DNA of 64,000 nt from DATJPD01 sp035506575. Lineage in GTDB: Bacteria > Pseudomonadota > Alphaproteobacteria > CACIAM-22H2. The position numbers were made by a program, and so were the translations under genes. Under the pieces are notes generated by a model, which had not been told where the DNA came from, ran no database searches, and saw only the letters and a list, made by a program, of their open reading frames with translations. The stretch is from assembly GCA_035506575.1 (NCBI GenBank), contig DATJPD010000038.1, forward strand, positions 1 to 64,000, read 5' to 3'. Position 1 is the stretch's first letter. Every line of letters starts with the position of its first letter. This document shows positions 41,626 to 52,670 of the stretch, piece by piece.

Positions 41626-43302
41626 ATGGTGCGGAGCTTCATCGAGGCGCGCGATTTCCTGCTCGCCCACCGCGAGGACTACGCCGCCGCCTACCAGGGC
41701 TTCCGCTGGCCGCAGCTGGCCGAGTTCAACTGGGCGCTCGATTATTTCGACCGCATCGCGGCCGGCAACGAGCGGCCAGCGTTGTGGATCGTCGAGGAGG
41801 GCGGGGAGACCAGGCTCTCCTTCGCGCAGCTGTCGGCGCAGTCGAACCGGCTCGCCAATCACCTGCGCACGCTGGGGGTGAGGCGCGGCGACCGCGTCCT
41901 GTTGATGCTGGGCAACGTCCCACAGCTGTGGGAGGTCATGCTGGCGGCGATGAAGCTCGGTGCCGTGGTCATCCCGGCGACGACCCTGCTGACGCGCGAC
42001 GACCTTGCGGACCGCATCGCGCGCGGCGCGGTGCGGCACGTGGTGACGACCGGGGTCGATGCCGGCAAGTTCGAGGGGCTCGCCGGCAGGTTGACGCGGA
42101 TCGCGATCGGCGGCGGTGCACCGGCGGGCTGGCTCGCGTACGACGACTGCGCGGGCGCCTCGGCCGCGTTCACCCCGGACGCGCCGACCCGGGCGACCGA
42201 CCCGCTGCTCCTCTATTTCACCTCGGGCACGACCGCAAAGCCGAAGCTCGTCCTGCACAGCCACCAGAGCTATCCGATCGGCCATCTCTCCACGATGTAC
42301 TGGCTGGGCCTCAAGCCGGGCGACGTGCACCTCAACATCTCCTCGCCCGGCTGGGCGAAGCATGCCTGGAGCTGCTTCTTCGCACCCTGGAACGCCGAGG
42401 CGACGGTTTTCATCGCCAACCAGCCGCGCTTCAATGCCAAGGCGCTGCTCGACATCGTGGCGCACCGGGGCGTCACCACCTTGTGCGCGCCGCCGACCGT
42501 CTGGCGTTTGCTGATTCTCGAGGACTTAGCCGCGTGGAAGGTCTCCCTGCGCGAGCTCATCAGCGCGGGCGAGCCGCTCAACCCCGAGGTGATCGAACGC
42601 GTGAAATCGGCCTGGGGCATCACGATCCGCGACGGCTACGGACAGACCGAGACGACGGCGCAGATCGGCAACAGCCCCGGCCAGCCGATCAAGCCCGGGT
42701 CGATGGGCCGGCCGCTGCCCGGCTATCGTATCCGGCTGCTCGATCCCGAGGGAGCGGAGGCAGAAGAGGGCGAGGTCTCGATCATGCTCGACCCGCGGCC
42801 GCTGGGGCTCATGCAGGGCTACCAGGGCGAGAGCGGTCACCTTGGGGCCGTCTCCGGCTCCGCCTATCGCACCGGGGACGTCGCGGTACGCGATGCCGAT
42901 GGGTACCTCACCTTCGTCGGGCGCGCCGACGACGTGTTCAAGGCCTCCGACTACCGGATCAGCCCGTTCGAGCTGGAGAGCGTGCTGATCGAGCACGAGG
43001 CGGTCGCCGAGGCGGCGGTGGTGCCCTCTCCGGATCCCATCCGCCTGGCGATCCCCAAGGCGTTCCTCACCTTGCGCCCCGGCTTCGCGCCCGACCGCGC
43101 CACCGCGCAGTCGATCTTCCGCCACCTGCGCGAGCACGTCGCTCCGTTCAAGCGGGTGCGGCGGCTCGAGTTCGCCGATCTGCCGAAAACGATCTCGGGC
43201 AAGATCCGCCGCGTCGAGCTACGCCGGGCCGAGGCGGCGCGCCGCAGCGAGAACCGGCGCGGCGCCCAGGAATACTGGGAAGAGGATTTTGCCGAGGGTT
43301 GA
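41626..43302 (+). CDS. AMP-forming acyl-CoA synthetase (medium-chain type)
   Basis: 558 residues from ATG 41626 (GGGAGG upstream). The AMP-binding core is LLYFTSGTTAKPKLVLHSH. The A5 motif is DGYGQTETTAQIG, A7-A8 is YRTGDVAVRDADGYLTFVGRADDVFKASDYRISP, and the C-terminal Lys motif LPKTISGKIRRVEL is present. Activates a carboxylic acid to its CoA ester; the class and the pattern of SSPGWAKHAWSCFFAPW resemble medium-chain acyl-CoA synthetases. The long N-terminal reading from 40186 is antisense to the molybdenum hydroxylase and is rejected. Confidence 0.9.
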   Translation: MVRSFIEARDFLLAHREDYAAAYQGFRWPQLAEFNWALDYFDRIAAGNERPALWIVEEGGETRLSFAQLSAQSNRLANHLRTLGVRRGDRVLLMLGNVPQLWEVMLAAMKLGAVVIPATTLLTRDDLADRIARGAVRHVVTTGVDAGKFEGLAGRLTRIAIGGGAPAGWLAYDDCAGASAAFTPDAPTRATDPLLLYFTSGTTAKPKLVLHSHQSYPIGHLSTMYWLGLKPGDVHLNISSPGWAKHAWSCFFAPWNAEATVFIANQPRFNAKALLDIVAHRGVTTLCAPPTVWRLLILEDLAAWKVSLRELISAGEPLNPEVIERVKSAWGITIRDGYGQTETTAQIGNSPGQPIKPGSMGRPLPGYRIRLLDPEGAEAEEGEVSIMLDPRPLGLMQGYQGESGHLGAVSGSAYRTGDVAVRDADGYLTFVGRADDVFKASDYRISPFELESVLIEHEAVAEAAVVPSPDPIRLAIPKAFLTLRPGFAPDRATAQSIFRHLREHVAPFKRVRRLEFADLPKTISGKIRRVELRRAEAARRSENRRGAQEYWEEDFAEG

Positions 43303-43307
43303 GCCGC

Positions 43308-43916
43308 TCAACGGCGGCCGGTCTTGCGCGCGACGATGCGGCGGAGCGTTTTGCCGGACGACACGCTTTGCGCTTGCTCGTCGAGCAGAACCTCGGCACC
43401 CGTCAGGGCGCCACGGACCAGATCCGGATCGAAGGACGCATAGAGACGCCCGTGTTTGTCCCTGAGATCGCCGCCTTCGGTGACCCGCCAGCTCAGATAG
43501 AGGGTGCCGCCGGGCCTCAGGATCGCGACCAGACGCCCGACCGACGGCGGAACTTGAGCTGCCGGCAGATGCATGATGACGGTCTCACACAGGACGTTCG
43601 TGAAGCTGTCCTCATCGACGCCCGCGAGCTCGGGGAGGGTGCTGCGTTGGAACTGGATGTTCGGGTACAGGCGCCGCGCTTCGGCGAGCAGTGCGTCCGA
43701 TGCATCGAACCCGGTCGCCGGATAGCCGTTGGCGTCGAGCCACGCCGTGTCCCGCCCGCTGCCGCAGCCGATGTCGGCAGTCGGCCCGGGCCGGAAATAC
43801 CGCCGCACATATGCCTGGAGATCGACGGGCGTCGGCTGCGCGTGCCATTCCGCTGCGAAACCGGCGGCGTCCCGATCGTACGCCTCGAGCGTCTTCCGGT
43901 CGGTCGGCGAACTCAA
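43308..43916 (-). CDS. Class I SAM-dependent methyltransferase
   Basis: 202 residues from a TTG start at 43916 with GGAG 8 bp upstream, 11 bp after the amidohydrolase stop. Motif I is TADIGCGSGRDTAWLDANGY, the acidic motif II is TGFDASDALLAEAR, and the post-I motif is VLCETVIMHLP. A small-molecule methyltransferase of unknown substrate, last in the second Liv operon. Convergent with the acyl-CoA synthetase at 6 bp. Confidence 0.8.
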   Translation of the reverse strand: MSSPTDRKTLEAYDRDAAGFAAEWHAQPTPVDLQAYVRRYFRPGPTADIGCGSGRDTAWLDANGYPATGFDASDALLAEARRLYPNIQFQRSTLPELAGVDEDSFTNVLCETVIMHLPAAQVPPSVGRLVAILRPGGTLYLSWRVTEGGDLRDKHGRLYASFDPDLVRGALTGAEVLLDEQAQSVSSGKTLRRIVARKTGRR

Positions 43917-43927
43917 CGAATTCTCCG

Positions 43928-45025
43928 CTAGCGCGCCTTGCTCTTGATCTTCAGAAGCCGCGCCGCGTTGCCGCCCATGATCTGAACCTTGTCGGCACGG
44001 CTCAATTTCGCCACGCCGTCGATGAAGCCGACGGGGTCGTCCACCCCCATGTCGTAAGGATAGTCGGTCCCGAGCAGCACGTGGTCGGGGCCATAGGTAT
44101 CGACGAGCGTCTTCAGCATGTCGCGGTTGTGCGTGATCGTGTCGAAGTGGAACTTCTTGAGATAGCTCGACGGCTTCTTCTTGATGACAAGCCGGCAGTC
44201 GGAACGGGCGCCGTGCGCATGGTCGATGCGGCCGTGATAGAAGGCGAGATATCCGCCGGCGTGCGGGGCCACGAACTTCAGCTTCGGATAGCGGTCGAGC
44301 ACGCCGTCGAAGATGAGGTGGCTGACCGCGATCGTGGTCTCCAAGGGGTTGCCGATCACGTTGTTGAAATAGTGGTTGGTCAGCCGGTCGGCATGCGTGA
44401 AGCCGCCCGGGTGCAGGAAGATCATGACGTCCAGCTCCTGCACGCGCGCGAACAGCTTGTCGAGGCCGAGCCGCTCGTCGGTCAGGTTGAGGCCGTTGAC
44501 GTTGGTGTTGATCTCGATGCCACGCAGGCCGAGCGTCTTCACGCAGCGTTCGAGCTCGGCGATCGCCATGTCGGCGTTCTGCAGCGGAACCGTTCCAAGA
44601 GCGACAAAGCGATCCGGCCACTTGGCGACGATCTCGGCCAGGCGGTCGTTGACCTTGCGCGAGGTCTCGCGGCCGAGCTCCGGGGCGGTCCAGTAGAAGT
44701 ACTGGTTGGGGGCGGGGGACACGGCCTGGATGTCGACTCCCATCTTGTCCATGTCCTTGAGGCGGACTTCGATCGTCGAGAGTTGCGGCTTGCGGTCCTC
44801 GGACTGCTTGCGGTTGACCTCGCGCGTCGGCGCGTTCGAGAACTTGAACAGCGGCTCGTGCTCGATCGGCTTCAGGTGCTGAACCATCGCCTCGACATCC
44901 GGGTTGTTGTAGTGGCAATGGATGTCAACGCGCAGGCTCTTGTTGGCCTTGCGCACGGTGGTACGGGCGTGCCGCGCCGCGGCACCGCCGGAGCCCTGCC
45001 CCGCCGGGGCGCAGGTGTACATCAT
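43928..45025 (-). CDS. Amidohydrolase_2 (ACMSD-like) family hydrolase/decarboxylase
   Basis: 365 residues from the ATG at 45025 (GAGGGG upstream). Metal site: HCH in VDIHCHYNNP, His in IFLHPGGFTH, His in FVAPHAGGYLAFY and Asp in VLLGTDYPYDMG. Paralogue of the enzyme at 27704-28714. The 37-residue N-terminal lead before the first strand is long for the family, so a later start is possible. Follows livF by 31 bp, so it probably acts on the ligand of the second Liv transporter. Confidence 0.87.
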   Translation of the reverse strand: MMYTCAPAGQGSGGAAARHARTTVRKANKSLRVDIHCHYNNPDVEAMVQHLKPIEHEPLFKFSNAPTREVNRKQSEDRKPQLSTIEVRLKDMDKMGVDIQAVSPAPNQYFYWTAPELGRETSRKVNDRLAEIVAKWPDRFVALGTVPLQNADMAIAELERCVKTLGLRGIEINTNVNGLNLTDERLGLDKLFARVQELDVMIFLHPGGFTHADRLTNHYFNNVIGNPLETTIAVSHLIFDGVLDRYPKLKFVAPHAGGYLAFYHGRIDHAHGARSDCRLVIKKKPSSYLKKFHFDTITHNRDMLKTLVDTYGPDHVLLGTDYPYDMGVDDPVGFIDGVAKLSRADKVQIMGGNAARLLKIKSKAR

Positions 45026-45056
45026 AATTTGGTCCCCTCGCTGGTGATTGTGATGA

Positions 45057-46505
<1,449 letters not shown>

Positions 46506-46506
<1 letters not shown>

Positions 46507-47480
46507 CAGGACGTCTTCGCGACGGGCTTGGGTGCCGCTGTGCCAGCGCCGGTGAAGCGCCGCCACAGCCGCAGCGATCCGGGCACGATGCCCTCCGGCA
46601 TGAAGATGACGCTGACCACGAAGATCACGCCCAGGAGTGTATTCCAGCGATCGAGATACGAGCTGACCACGTTCTTGACCAAGGTGATGACGATGGCGCC
46701 GACGATCGGGCCGGCCAAGGTGCCCGCCCCGCCGAGGATCGACATCAGCAGCACCTCGGCGGATTGCTGCAGCGACAGGGTGATCGGGCTGACGAATTGG
46801 TTGTAGTAGACGAACAGCACGCCCGCGACCGCCGCCCAGAAGCCGGACATCACGAAGGCGACCCATTGGACCAGCCAGACATGGTAGCCCAGCATGCGCA
46901 TCCGGCGCGGCTGATCGCGCGTGCCGCGCAGGCTCGCCCCGAACGGCGAGCGCGCCAACCGCCACAGGCAGTAGAGGGCGATCCCGAATACGATCGCGGT
47001 GAAGTAGTAAAAGGGCATCGGACGCGAAATATCGAGACCCAGCGGCGACGGACGGGCACCCATGCGCATGCCGTTGTCGCCGCCCGTCAGCTCGACCCAC
47101 CGGTAGGCGACGCCCCAGACGATCTGCCCGAGCGCCAAGGTGATCATCAGAAAGCCAAGGCCGGACGCACGCAGGGACAGGACCCCGAAGAGCGCGGCCA
47201 ATCCTGTGCCGAAGAGCACGGCCGCGCATGCTGCGGTCGTCTGGTCGAGGCCGACGCGGTTGACCAGCCAGGCGCAGGCATAGGCAGCACCACCGAAATA
47301 GGCGGCCTGACCGAGAGAGGTGAGCCCGGCATAGCCGCTGAGCAGGTTGATGCTGAGCGCGAACAGCGCATAGATGAGGATCTGGCTCGACAGGTTGACG
47401 TAGAAGGTGTTGCCCAGGATCCACGGCAGCACCGCGAGTGCCACCGCAAGGGCCACGGCCGATGCCAACGCGCGGCTCAT
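46506..47480 (-). CDS. livM: Liv-type ABC transporter permease LivM (second operon)
   Basis: 324 residues with about nine hydrophobic segments. Blocks: LFALSINLLSGYAGLTSLGQAAYFGGAAYA, the region SPFGASLRGTRDQPRRMRMLGY and the C-terminal GAGTLAGPIVGAIVITLVKNV. The start ATG overlaps the livH stop by 4 bp. Confidence 0.92.
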
Positions 47481-48340
47481 CGCAACAGACGACCGAACAG
47501 ACCCTGCGGGCGCCAGACGAGCACCAGCACCATCGGCAGGAACAGGATCACGTAGGCGAGGTCCGGGAAGAGGGCGATGCCGAAATTGTAGATGAAGCCG
47601 ATGGCGAAGCTGCCGACGAAGGCGCCCAGCAGGCTGCCGACCCCGCCCAGGATGACCACCACGAGCGCCAGCGGCAGCATGTCCGCATCGAGCCCGGGAT
47701 AGGCTGACGTGATCGGCCCGCCCAGGACGCCGCCGGCGCCGGCGAGTGCCGCCCCCAGGCAGAACACGATCGTGAACAGCTGCGACGCCTTGATGCCGAT
47801 GCCGCGCGCCATCTGCATGTCATCCACCCCGGCGCGGATCATGGCCCCCAGCCGCGTGCGATCCATCACGACGTGCAGAACGACGGCCATCGCCACCGCG
47901 ACGCCCAGCACGACGAAACGGTAGGTGGGAAACGCGAGCCCGGCGAAGAACAGCGGCCGGTTCACGTACGACGGCGCCGGAACCGGAATCGGATCGCCGC
48001 CCCAGGCGACCAGGCACAGATCGGCGATGATGAACGCGAAGCCGAGCGTCACCAGGACCTGACCCTGCTCGTTGCCGGCCAGACGCCGAAGGATGAAACG
48101 TTCCAGCACTCCGCCGAGCACGGCCACGCCGAGCCCGCCGCCGATGACGCCGAGCCAGAAATTGCCGCCCACCTGGCCCATGGTGCTGACGCCGATATAC
48201 GCGCCGAGCATGAAGAAGGCCCCGTGCGCGAGGTTGGGTACGCGCATCAGCCCGAAGATCAGCGAAAAGCCCGACGACAGCAGGAACAGGAGCCCCCCGA
48301 GGGCAAAGCTGTTCAGCGTCTGGATCACCCAGAACTGCAT
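47477..48340 (-). CDS. livH: Liv-type ABC transporter permease LivH (second operon)
   Basis: 287 residues with about eight hydrophobic segments. Blocks: FALGGLLFLLSSGFSLIFGLMRVPNLAHGAFFMLGAY, the region MIRAGVDDMQMARGIGIKAS and the C-terminal LVLVWRPQGLFGRL. Separated from SBP3 by a 72-bp gap with a strong stem-loop. Confidence 0.92.
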   Translation of the reverse strand: MQFWVIQTLNSFALGGLLFLLSSGFSLIFGLMRVPNLAHGAFFMLGAYIGVSTMGQVGGNFWLGVIGGGLGVAVLGGVLERFILRRLAGNEQGQVLVTLGFAFIIADLCLVAWGGDPIPVPAPSYVNRPLFFAGLAFPTYRFVVLGVAVAMAVVLHVVMDRTRLGAMIRAGVDDMQMARGIGIKASQLFTIVFCLGAALAGAGGVLGGPITSAYPGLDADMLPLALVVVILGGVGSLLGAFVGSFAIGFIYNFGIALFPDLAYVILFLPMVLVLVWRPQGLFGRLLR

Positions 48341-48367
48341 GCGGGCGCCTGCGTCGTGTCGGAGTGA

Positions 48368-48401
48368 GGCACGGCCCCGCCTGCCGGGCGGGCGCCGTGC
48401 C
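48368..48401 (-). terminator. Stem-loop between SBP3 and livH
   Basis: GGCACGGC-CCCGCC-tgcc-GGGCGG-gc-GCCGTGCC forms an 8-bp plus 6-bp stem with a 2-nt bulge and 4-nt loop, starting 11 bp after the SBP3 stop on the minus strand. This is the same position as the stem-loop after SBP2 (12340-12368). No U-run follows. Probably an mRNA stabiliser or attenuator that favours the binding protein. Confidence 0.55.
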
Positions 48402-48412
48402 CCAAGGTCACG

Positions 48413-49660
48413 CTATTCGAGGTGCGTTGCCGGCGGGTAGTCGCGCGAGTACACCGGATTGGCAAGGAACGCCTTCTCGCCGTAGGTCCAGAACTGGCTG
48501 ACGTTCTCGTAGGTATGGATGACGGTGTTCTGCAGCCTTCCGTTCACCTTGTCGACGCGCCGGATATAGACGGAGGCGATCGCGTCTCCAAGATCATCGA
48601 ACTTCACCGGTCCGCGCACCGTGTCCTTGATGTCGGTCGCCCGCAAAGCTTTCATGAAGGCAGCCTTGTCCTCGACCTTGCCGTCCACCGCCTGGCAGGC
48701 GGCGTCGAACACCGAGGCCTCGGTGTTCGTCGCCGCGGCATAGAACCCCGGCTCGACGTCGTAGTCCTTTCTCATCTGCTCGACGAATTTCCGGTTGGTC
48801 GGCGTATCGAGGGCGGCCGAGTACCAGGAGGCGGAGAGCAGCCCGACCGCCTCGTCACCCATGGCCTTGAACAGCGATTCGTCGACGGCCGTCATGCCGC
48901 CCATCATCCTCACCTTGTCGCGCAGGCCGTACTCGGTGAGCTGGTGCACCCAGCGATAGCCGTTCGAGCCGGCGAAGCCGATGAACAGGCCGTCGAGGTC
49001 TGTCTTGAGCTGCGCGATGTAGGTGCCGTAGTCGGGGACGGTCAGCGGCGGCCACAGCTTTTGGACGATCTTTCCGCCGTTCTCCTCGAACACGCGCAGA
49101 AAGCCGCTGCACATCTCATGGCCGTAGGCGAGATCGTCGGCGATCGTGCCCATGCGCTTCCAGCCGAGCGTCTTGGCGCAATAGTCGGCCGCCGGCTGGC
49201 TGCACTGAGAGGACGTCGAGGTGCCGCGCACGAACCAGGGGTTCGGATGGCGCTGGGTCATGTCGTCGGCCGCGGCAACGCTCATCGTCGGCAGCTCCGC
49301 CGAGCGGATGTAATCGTCGACCGCCAGCGCCGAGGCGGTGTCGAGCGGGCCGATCATGCAGTGGATCTTGTCGCGCTCGACCATCTCCTGAAGTTTGGTG
49401 CGCGTGACAGCGGGTGACCCGCCGGTATCGCCGGTAAAGACCTCGACCGGCCGGCCGGCGATCTTCATTCCGCGGTTCTTCAGATAGAGCATGAGACCCT
49501 GCTCCATCTGAATGCCGCCCGAGGCGAGCGGCCCCGTTTTGACGGTCAGGAATCCGAGCCGGATCGGGTTCGCTTGCGCGATCGCCGGTGCGCCGAGCGT
49601 CGCCAACCCGGCGCCGGCCGCCAATCCCTTCAACACGGTTCTGCGCTTCATCTGCTTCAT
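48413..49660 (-). CDS. ABC transporter substrate-binding protein, Liv type (SBP3)
   Basis: 415 residues with a twin-arginine-like leader (KRRTVLKGLAAGAGLATLGAPAIAQ in part). Peripla_BP_6 fold: IRLGFLTVKTGPLASGGIQMEQG, MIGPLDTASALAVDDY, DLDGLFIGFAGSNGYRWVHQL. Less like SBP1 or SBP2 than those are like each other. Heads the second Liv operon, which ends with an ACMSD-like amidohydrolase and a methyltransferase. Ligand unknown, likely an aromatic or branched carboxylate. Confidence 0.92.
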   Translation of the reverse strand: MKQMKRRTVLKGLAAGAGLATLGAPAIAQANPIRLGFLTVKTGPLASGGIQMEQGLMLYLKNRGMKIAGRPVEVFTGDTGGSPAVTRTKLQEMVERDKIHCMIGPLDTASALAVDDYIRSAELPTMSVAAADDMTQRHPNPWFVRGTSTSSQCSQPAADYCAKTLGWKRMGTIADDLAYGHEMCSGFLRVFEENGGKIVQKLWPPLTVPDYGTYIAQLKTDLDGLFIGFAGSNGYRWVHQLTEYGLRDKVRMMGGMTAVDESLFKAMGDEAVGLLSASWYSAALDTPTNRKFVEQMRKDYDVEPGFYAAATNTEASVFDAACQAVDGKVEDKAAFMKALRATDIKDTVRGPVKFDDLGDAIASVYIRRVDKVNGRLQNTVIHTYENVSQFWTYGEKAFLANPVYSRDYPPATHLE

Positions 49661-49982
49661 GGCGCGTCTTCCCTTCGATGTCTGTTGCTGGGCGATGTCA
49701 AAGATGAACCGGCGCCCCCATGGTGACGGGGTGCTGCGGCTCAGGCATTCCGGCGAATTGAGCGTCGATTACGCGTCCGCGTCCTCCCACTGACCCCGGC
49801 GAGCTCGTTTGTCTCGCTTATTTATCAACTTATAATTCCAGAATAACTTTCCGGCCGCAGGCTGTCCATAGACTGCCGTGGTGGGCAGGCGCCCGCGACC
49901 GCCAGAGCCCACAGCTGTCGTCTTGCGGTCCGATGCACCGGAGGTGACACTCGCGTCTGCGCCAAGCTCACACGAGGATCCC
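49661..49982. promoter_or_regulatory. 322-bp divergent intergenic region between SBP3 and the LLM gene
   Basis: Contains an AT-rich island at 49818-49860, unusual here. On the plus strand TTGTCT (49809-49814), a 16-bp spacer and TATAAT (49831-49836) make a plausible promoter for the LLM gene. On the minus strand a TTGACA (49701-49696) has no good -10. No open frame of interest, hairpin or repeat is otherwise seen. Confidence 0.4.
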
Positions 49983-51026
49983 ATGAAGTTCGGGCTGTTC
50001 GACCACATCGACCGCAACGACCGTCCGCTCGCGGTCCAGTTCGACGAGCGTTTGCGGTTCATCGCGGCCGCGGACGAGGCGGGATTCTATTGCTACCACC
50101 TGGCAGAACACCACGCCTCGCCGCTGAACACGACCCCGCGGCCCGGCGTTTTTCTGGCGGCCGTTGCGCGGGCCACAAAGCGCATCCACCTGGGCCCGCT
50201 GGTGTACCTCCTGCCGCTCTATTCACCGCTGGCGATGGTCGAGGAGATCTCGATGCTCGACCATCTCAGCAACGGGCGGCTCGAAGTCGGCATCGGCCGC
50301 GGGGTGTCTCCGTTCGAGCTGAAGCATCACAAGGTCTCGGCCGAGGAGTCGCGGGATATCTTCATCGATGCCTTTCACTGCGTCAGCGAAGGGCTGACGC
50401 ACGACAAGCTCACCTACAAGGGGAAATATTTCGAGTACAAGGACGTGCCGATTGCGCTGCGGCCGTTGCAGCGGCCGCATCCGGCCTTCTGGTACGGCTC
50501 GTCGAACGCCACCGGCTCGACCTGGGCGGGCGAGCACGGCCTGCATTTTGCGACAAACGGGGCCGTCGGCCGGGCCAAGGCGAACATCGCGAGCTACAAC
50601 GAGGCGCTGGCGAAGCGCGGCAAGCCCGCGCAGCCGAAGCCCGAATTCCCGGGCGGGGCGGCGATCGGCGTGTCGCGCCAGGTCGTCGTCGCGGACACGG
50701 ACGAGGCGGCGGTCGCCATCGCCAAACCCGCCTTCGCCCACCTGTACGCCAACCTGACCTATCTCGCCCGGCTCAACGTCGGCGACGAGCTGGTCGTGCG
50801 GCAGTCGGTCCCGGTATCGTCGACGTTCGAGGATGCAGTCCGCGAAGGCACGATCATCGCCGGAGCGCCTGCGACCGTGACCGAGAAGCTCGCCCAGCAG
50901 AAGCACGAGCTCGGCATCAACTATGTGCTGACCTATCTGATGTTCGGCACGATGCCGCTCGCCGACGCGCTGCGGTCGCTGGCGCTCTTTTCCACCGAGG
51001 TCATGCCGAAGCTGGCACCCCTCTAG
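49983..51026 (+). CDS. LLM-class (luciferase-like) flavin-dependent monooxygenase
   Basis: 347 residues from ATG 49983 (CGAGGAT upstream). Bacterial luciferase-fold blocks: FGLFDHIDRND, ERLRFIAAADEAGFYCYHLAEHHASPL, RIHLGPLVYLLPLYSPLAMVEEISMLDHLSNGRLEVGIGRG and AFWYGSSNATGS. Uses FMNH2 from a separate reductase to oxidise an organic substrate. No reductase is nearby. Convergent with the amidohydrolase at 51042. Confidence 0.9.
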   Translation: MKFGLFDHIDRNDRPLAVQFDERLRFIAAADEAGFYCYHLAEHHASPLNTTPRPGVFLAAVARATKRIHLGPLVYLLPLYSPLAMVEEISMLDHLSNGRLEVGIGRGVSPFELKHHKVSAEESRDIFIDAFHCVSEGLTHDKLTYKGKYFEYKDVPIALRPLQRPHPAFWYGSSNATGSTWAGEHGLHFATNGAVGRAKANIASYNEALAKRGKPAQPKPEFPGGAAIGVSRQVVVADTDEAAVAIAKPAFAHLYANLTYLARLNVGDELVVRQSVPVSSTFEDAVREGTIIAGAPATVTEKLAQQKHELGINYVLTYLMFGTMPLADALRSLALFSTEVMPKLAPL

Positions 51027-51041
51027 GGGAAAGGCGCGGCG

Positions 51042-52550
51042 CTACTGCCGGGTGCGCGCGAGGAAGCGCTGCAGCGGCAGATCGGCTTGCCAGACACGGC
51101 GATTGGCGTCGCGCAGATGGGGCAGCGCCCATTCGCGCGCCTGCCGCACGGCCGCGTAATCGGCCGTGAAGTGGCGCATCAGGCCCTCGACCTCGCGGCG
51201 CAATCCGTCCTCATCGACGGTCGTCGACTTGGCGTGGCGCACGACCACGCGGCCGTCGACGATCACGGTATCGACGCCGCGGCCGGTCTCGGTATAGACG
51301 AGCTGCCGGGCGGCGCTGTTGAACGGCAGATAGGCGATGTCGGCGAGGTCGATCAGTACCAGATCGGCCGTGAAGCCGGGGCGGACGGCACCGAGGCGGT
51401 CGCCGAGCCCGGCGGTGCGCGCGTTGCCCAGTGTCGCGGTGCGCAGGACCTCATGCGCCAGGCCAGGACCCGGCTCGGGCTCGCTGACCGCGGCGATCAG
51501 GCAGAACTGCTTCATCGCCTGGAACATGTTCTGCACGTCGCTGCCGCTGCAATTGTCGCAGCCGAGCCCGAGCCGCACGCCCGCCTCGCGCAGATCGACG
51601 ACCGGCGCCACGCCGCTCTTGAGCTTGAAGTTGCTCAGGTGGTTGAGGACGATCCCCGCACCCGCCGCCGCCATGCGGTCGGCTTCCGCGCGCGTGATCC
51701 AGACGCTGTGCACGATGTTGAGCCGGGGGCCGAGGATCCCCGCTTTGTCCATGTAGGCGATGAACGACCCGCCGAATTCCTCGAGCTCGCGCGCGATCAA
51801 CGCCTGCCCGCGGGTCTCGTAGACATGCGTGTAGACGGCAAGGTCGTGCTTCTCCGCGAGCTCGGCGCAGCCCTGGAGCATCTCGGGCGTGCAGCGCTGA
51901 GGTGCGAAGGGTGCCACCGCCCAGTGCAAGGTGCCGGAGGCGGGATGGCGGCGGAACTGTGCCCCGAGGAACTCGAGCTGGTCGCGCATCGGCAGCGCCT
52001 TGGTGCCGAGCAGGTCCTGGACGCCCGAGGGCAGGGCGTCGCGATGCCGCACCATGGCAACCGACGGCAGGTCGGCGACCATCGGCGAGAACACCACGCG
52101 GATGCCCGCATCGCGATAGGCGGCGAGGACGACGTCGAGATACTCCTCATCCAGCGGCACCAGGCCAAGCATGTCCTGCACGGTCGTGATGCCGGCGCGC
52201 AAGGATTCGAGGGCGCCCACCAAGGTGCGCGCCCGCACCTCCTCCTTGCTGCGGTTGGCGCCCATCGGCAGCGTGTAGAGCAGCCACATCTCGAGCGGCA
52301 GCTCCTCGAACAGCCCGCGGCACAGCACGTCGTGCGAGTGGTAATGAGCGTTGATGAGCCCCGGCATGACCAGCCGCCCGGCGGCGTCGACGATCCCGGC
52401 GTCACGGGCCGCACGGGAGGCCGCATCGCCGCCGACCGCCACGATCCGGCTGCCTTCGATCAGGATGTCGGCGGTCGCCGGCTGGTGGACGTCGCCGTCG
52501 TGGTCGTAGACGCGTCCGCCGCGGATCAGAAGCTGCTGCGATGTCGGCAT
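51042..52550 (-). CDS. ATZ/TRZ-type amidohydrolase (cytosine/guanine deaminase-like)
   Basis: 502 residues from ATG 52550 (GAGGGAACC upstream); the very long frame to 54248 lies antisense to the ThDP gene. The N-terminal LLIRGGRVYDHDGD and DAAGRLVMPGLINAHYHSHD give the HxH metal ligands. His is in VYTHVYETR, His in NIVHSVWIT and the catalytic Asp in LGLGCDNCSGSD. Such enzymes deaminate or dechlorinate N-heterocycles such as atrazine, cytosine or guanine. Divergent from the ThDP enzyme over 120 bp. Confidence 0.9.
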   Translation of the reverse strand: MPTSQQLLIRGGRVYDHDGDVHQPATADILIEGSRIVAVGGDAASRAARDAGIVDAAGRLVMPGLINAHYHSHDVLCRGLFEELPLEMWLLYTLPMGANRSKEEVRARTLVGALESLRAGITTVQDMLGLVPLDEEYLDVVLAAYRDAGIRVVFSPMVADLPSVAMVRHRDALPSGVQDLLGTKALPMRDQLEFLGAQFRRHPASGTLHWAVAPFAPQRCTPEMLQGCAELAEKHDLAVYTHVYETRGQALIARELEEFGGSFIAYMDKAGILGPRLNIVHSVWITRAEADRMAAAGAGIVLNHLSNFKLKSGVAPVVDLREAGVRLGLGCDNCSGSDVQNMFQAMKQFCLIAAVSEPEPGPGLAHEVLRTATLGNARTAGLGDRLGAVRPGFTADLVLIDLADIAYLPFNSAARQLVYTETGRGVDTVIVDGRVVVRHAKSTTVDEDGLRREVEGLMRHFTADYAAVRQAREWALPHLRDANRRVWQADLPLQRFLARTRQ

Positions 52551-52609
52551 GGGTTCCCTCGTGTCGCGCTCATCGTTGGCCGATGCAGCGCCCGTTGACA
52601 AGCGCGTCT

Positions 52610-52638
52610 TTGACAGGTGTGCGCACCGCCCATACTGT
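52610..52638 (+). promoter_or_regulatory. Sigma-70-like promoter for the ThDP gene
   Basis: TTGACA (52610-52615), a 17-bp spacer and TACTGT (52633-52638), start near 52645. A second TTGACA lies at 52595. This places the ATG-like reading from 52617 upstream of the start and supports the GTG at 52671. Confidence 0.5.
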
Positions 52639-52670
52639 GGCCCGACCTGAGGCAAATTTGGGCGAACACC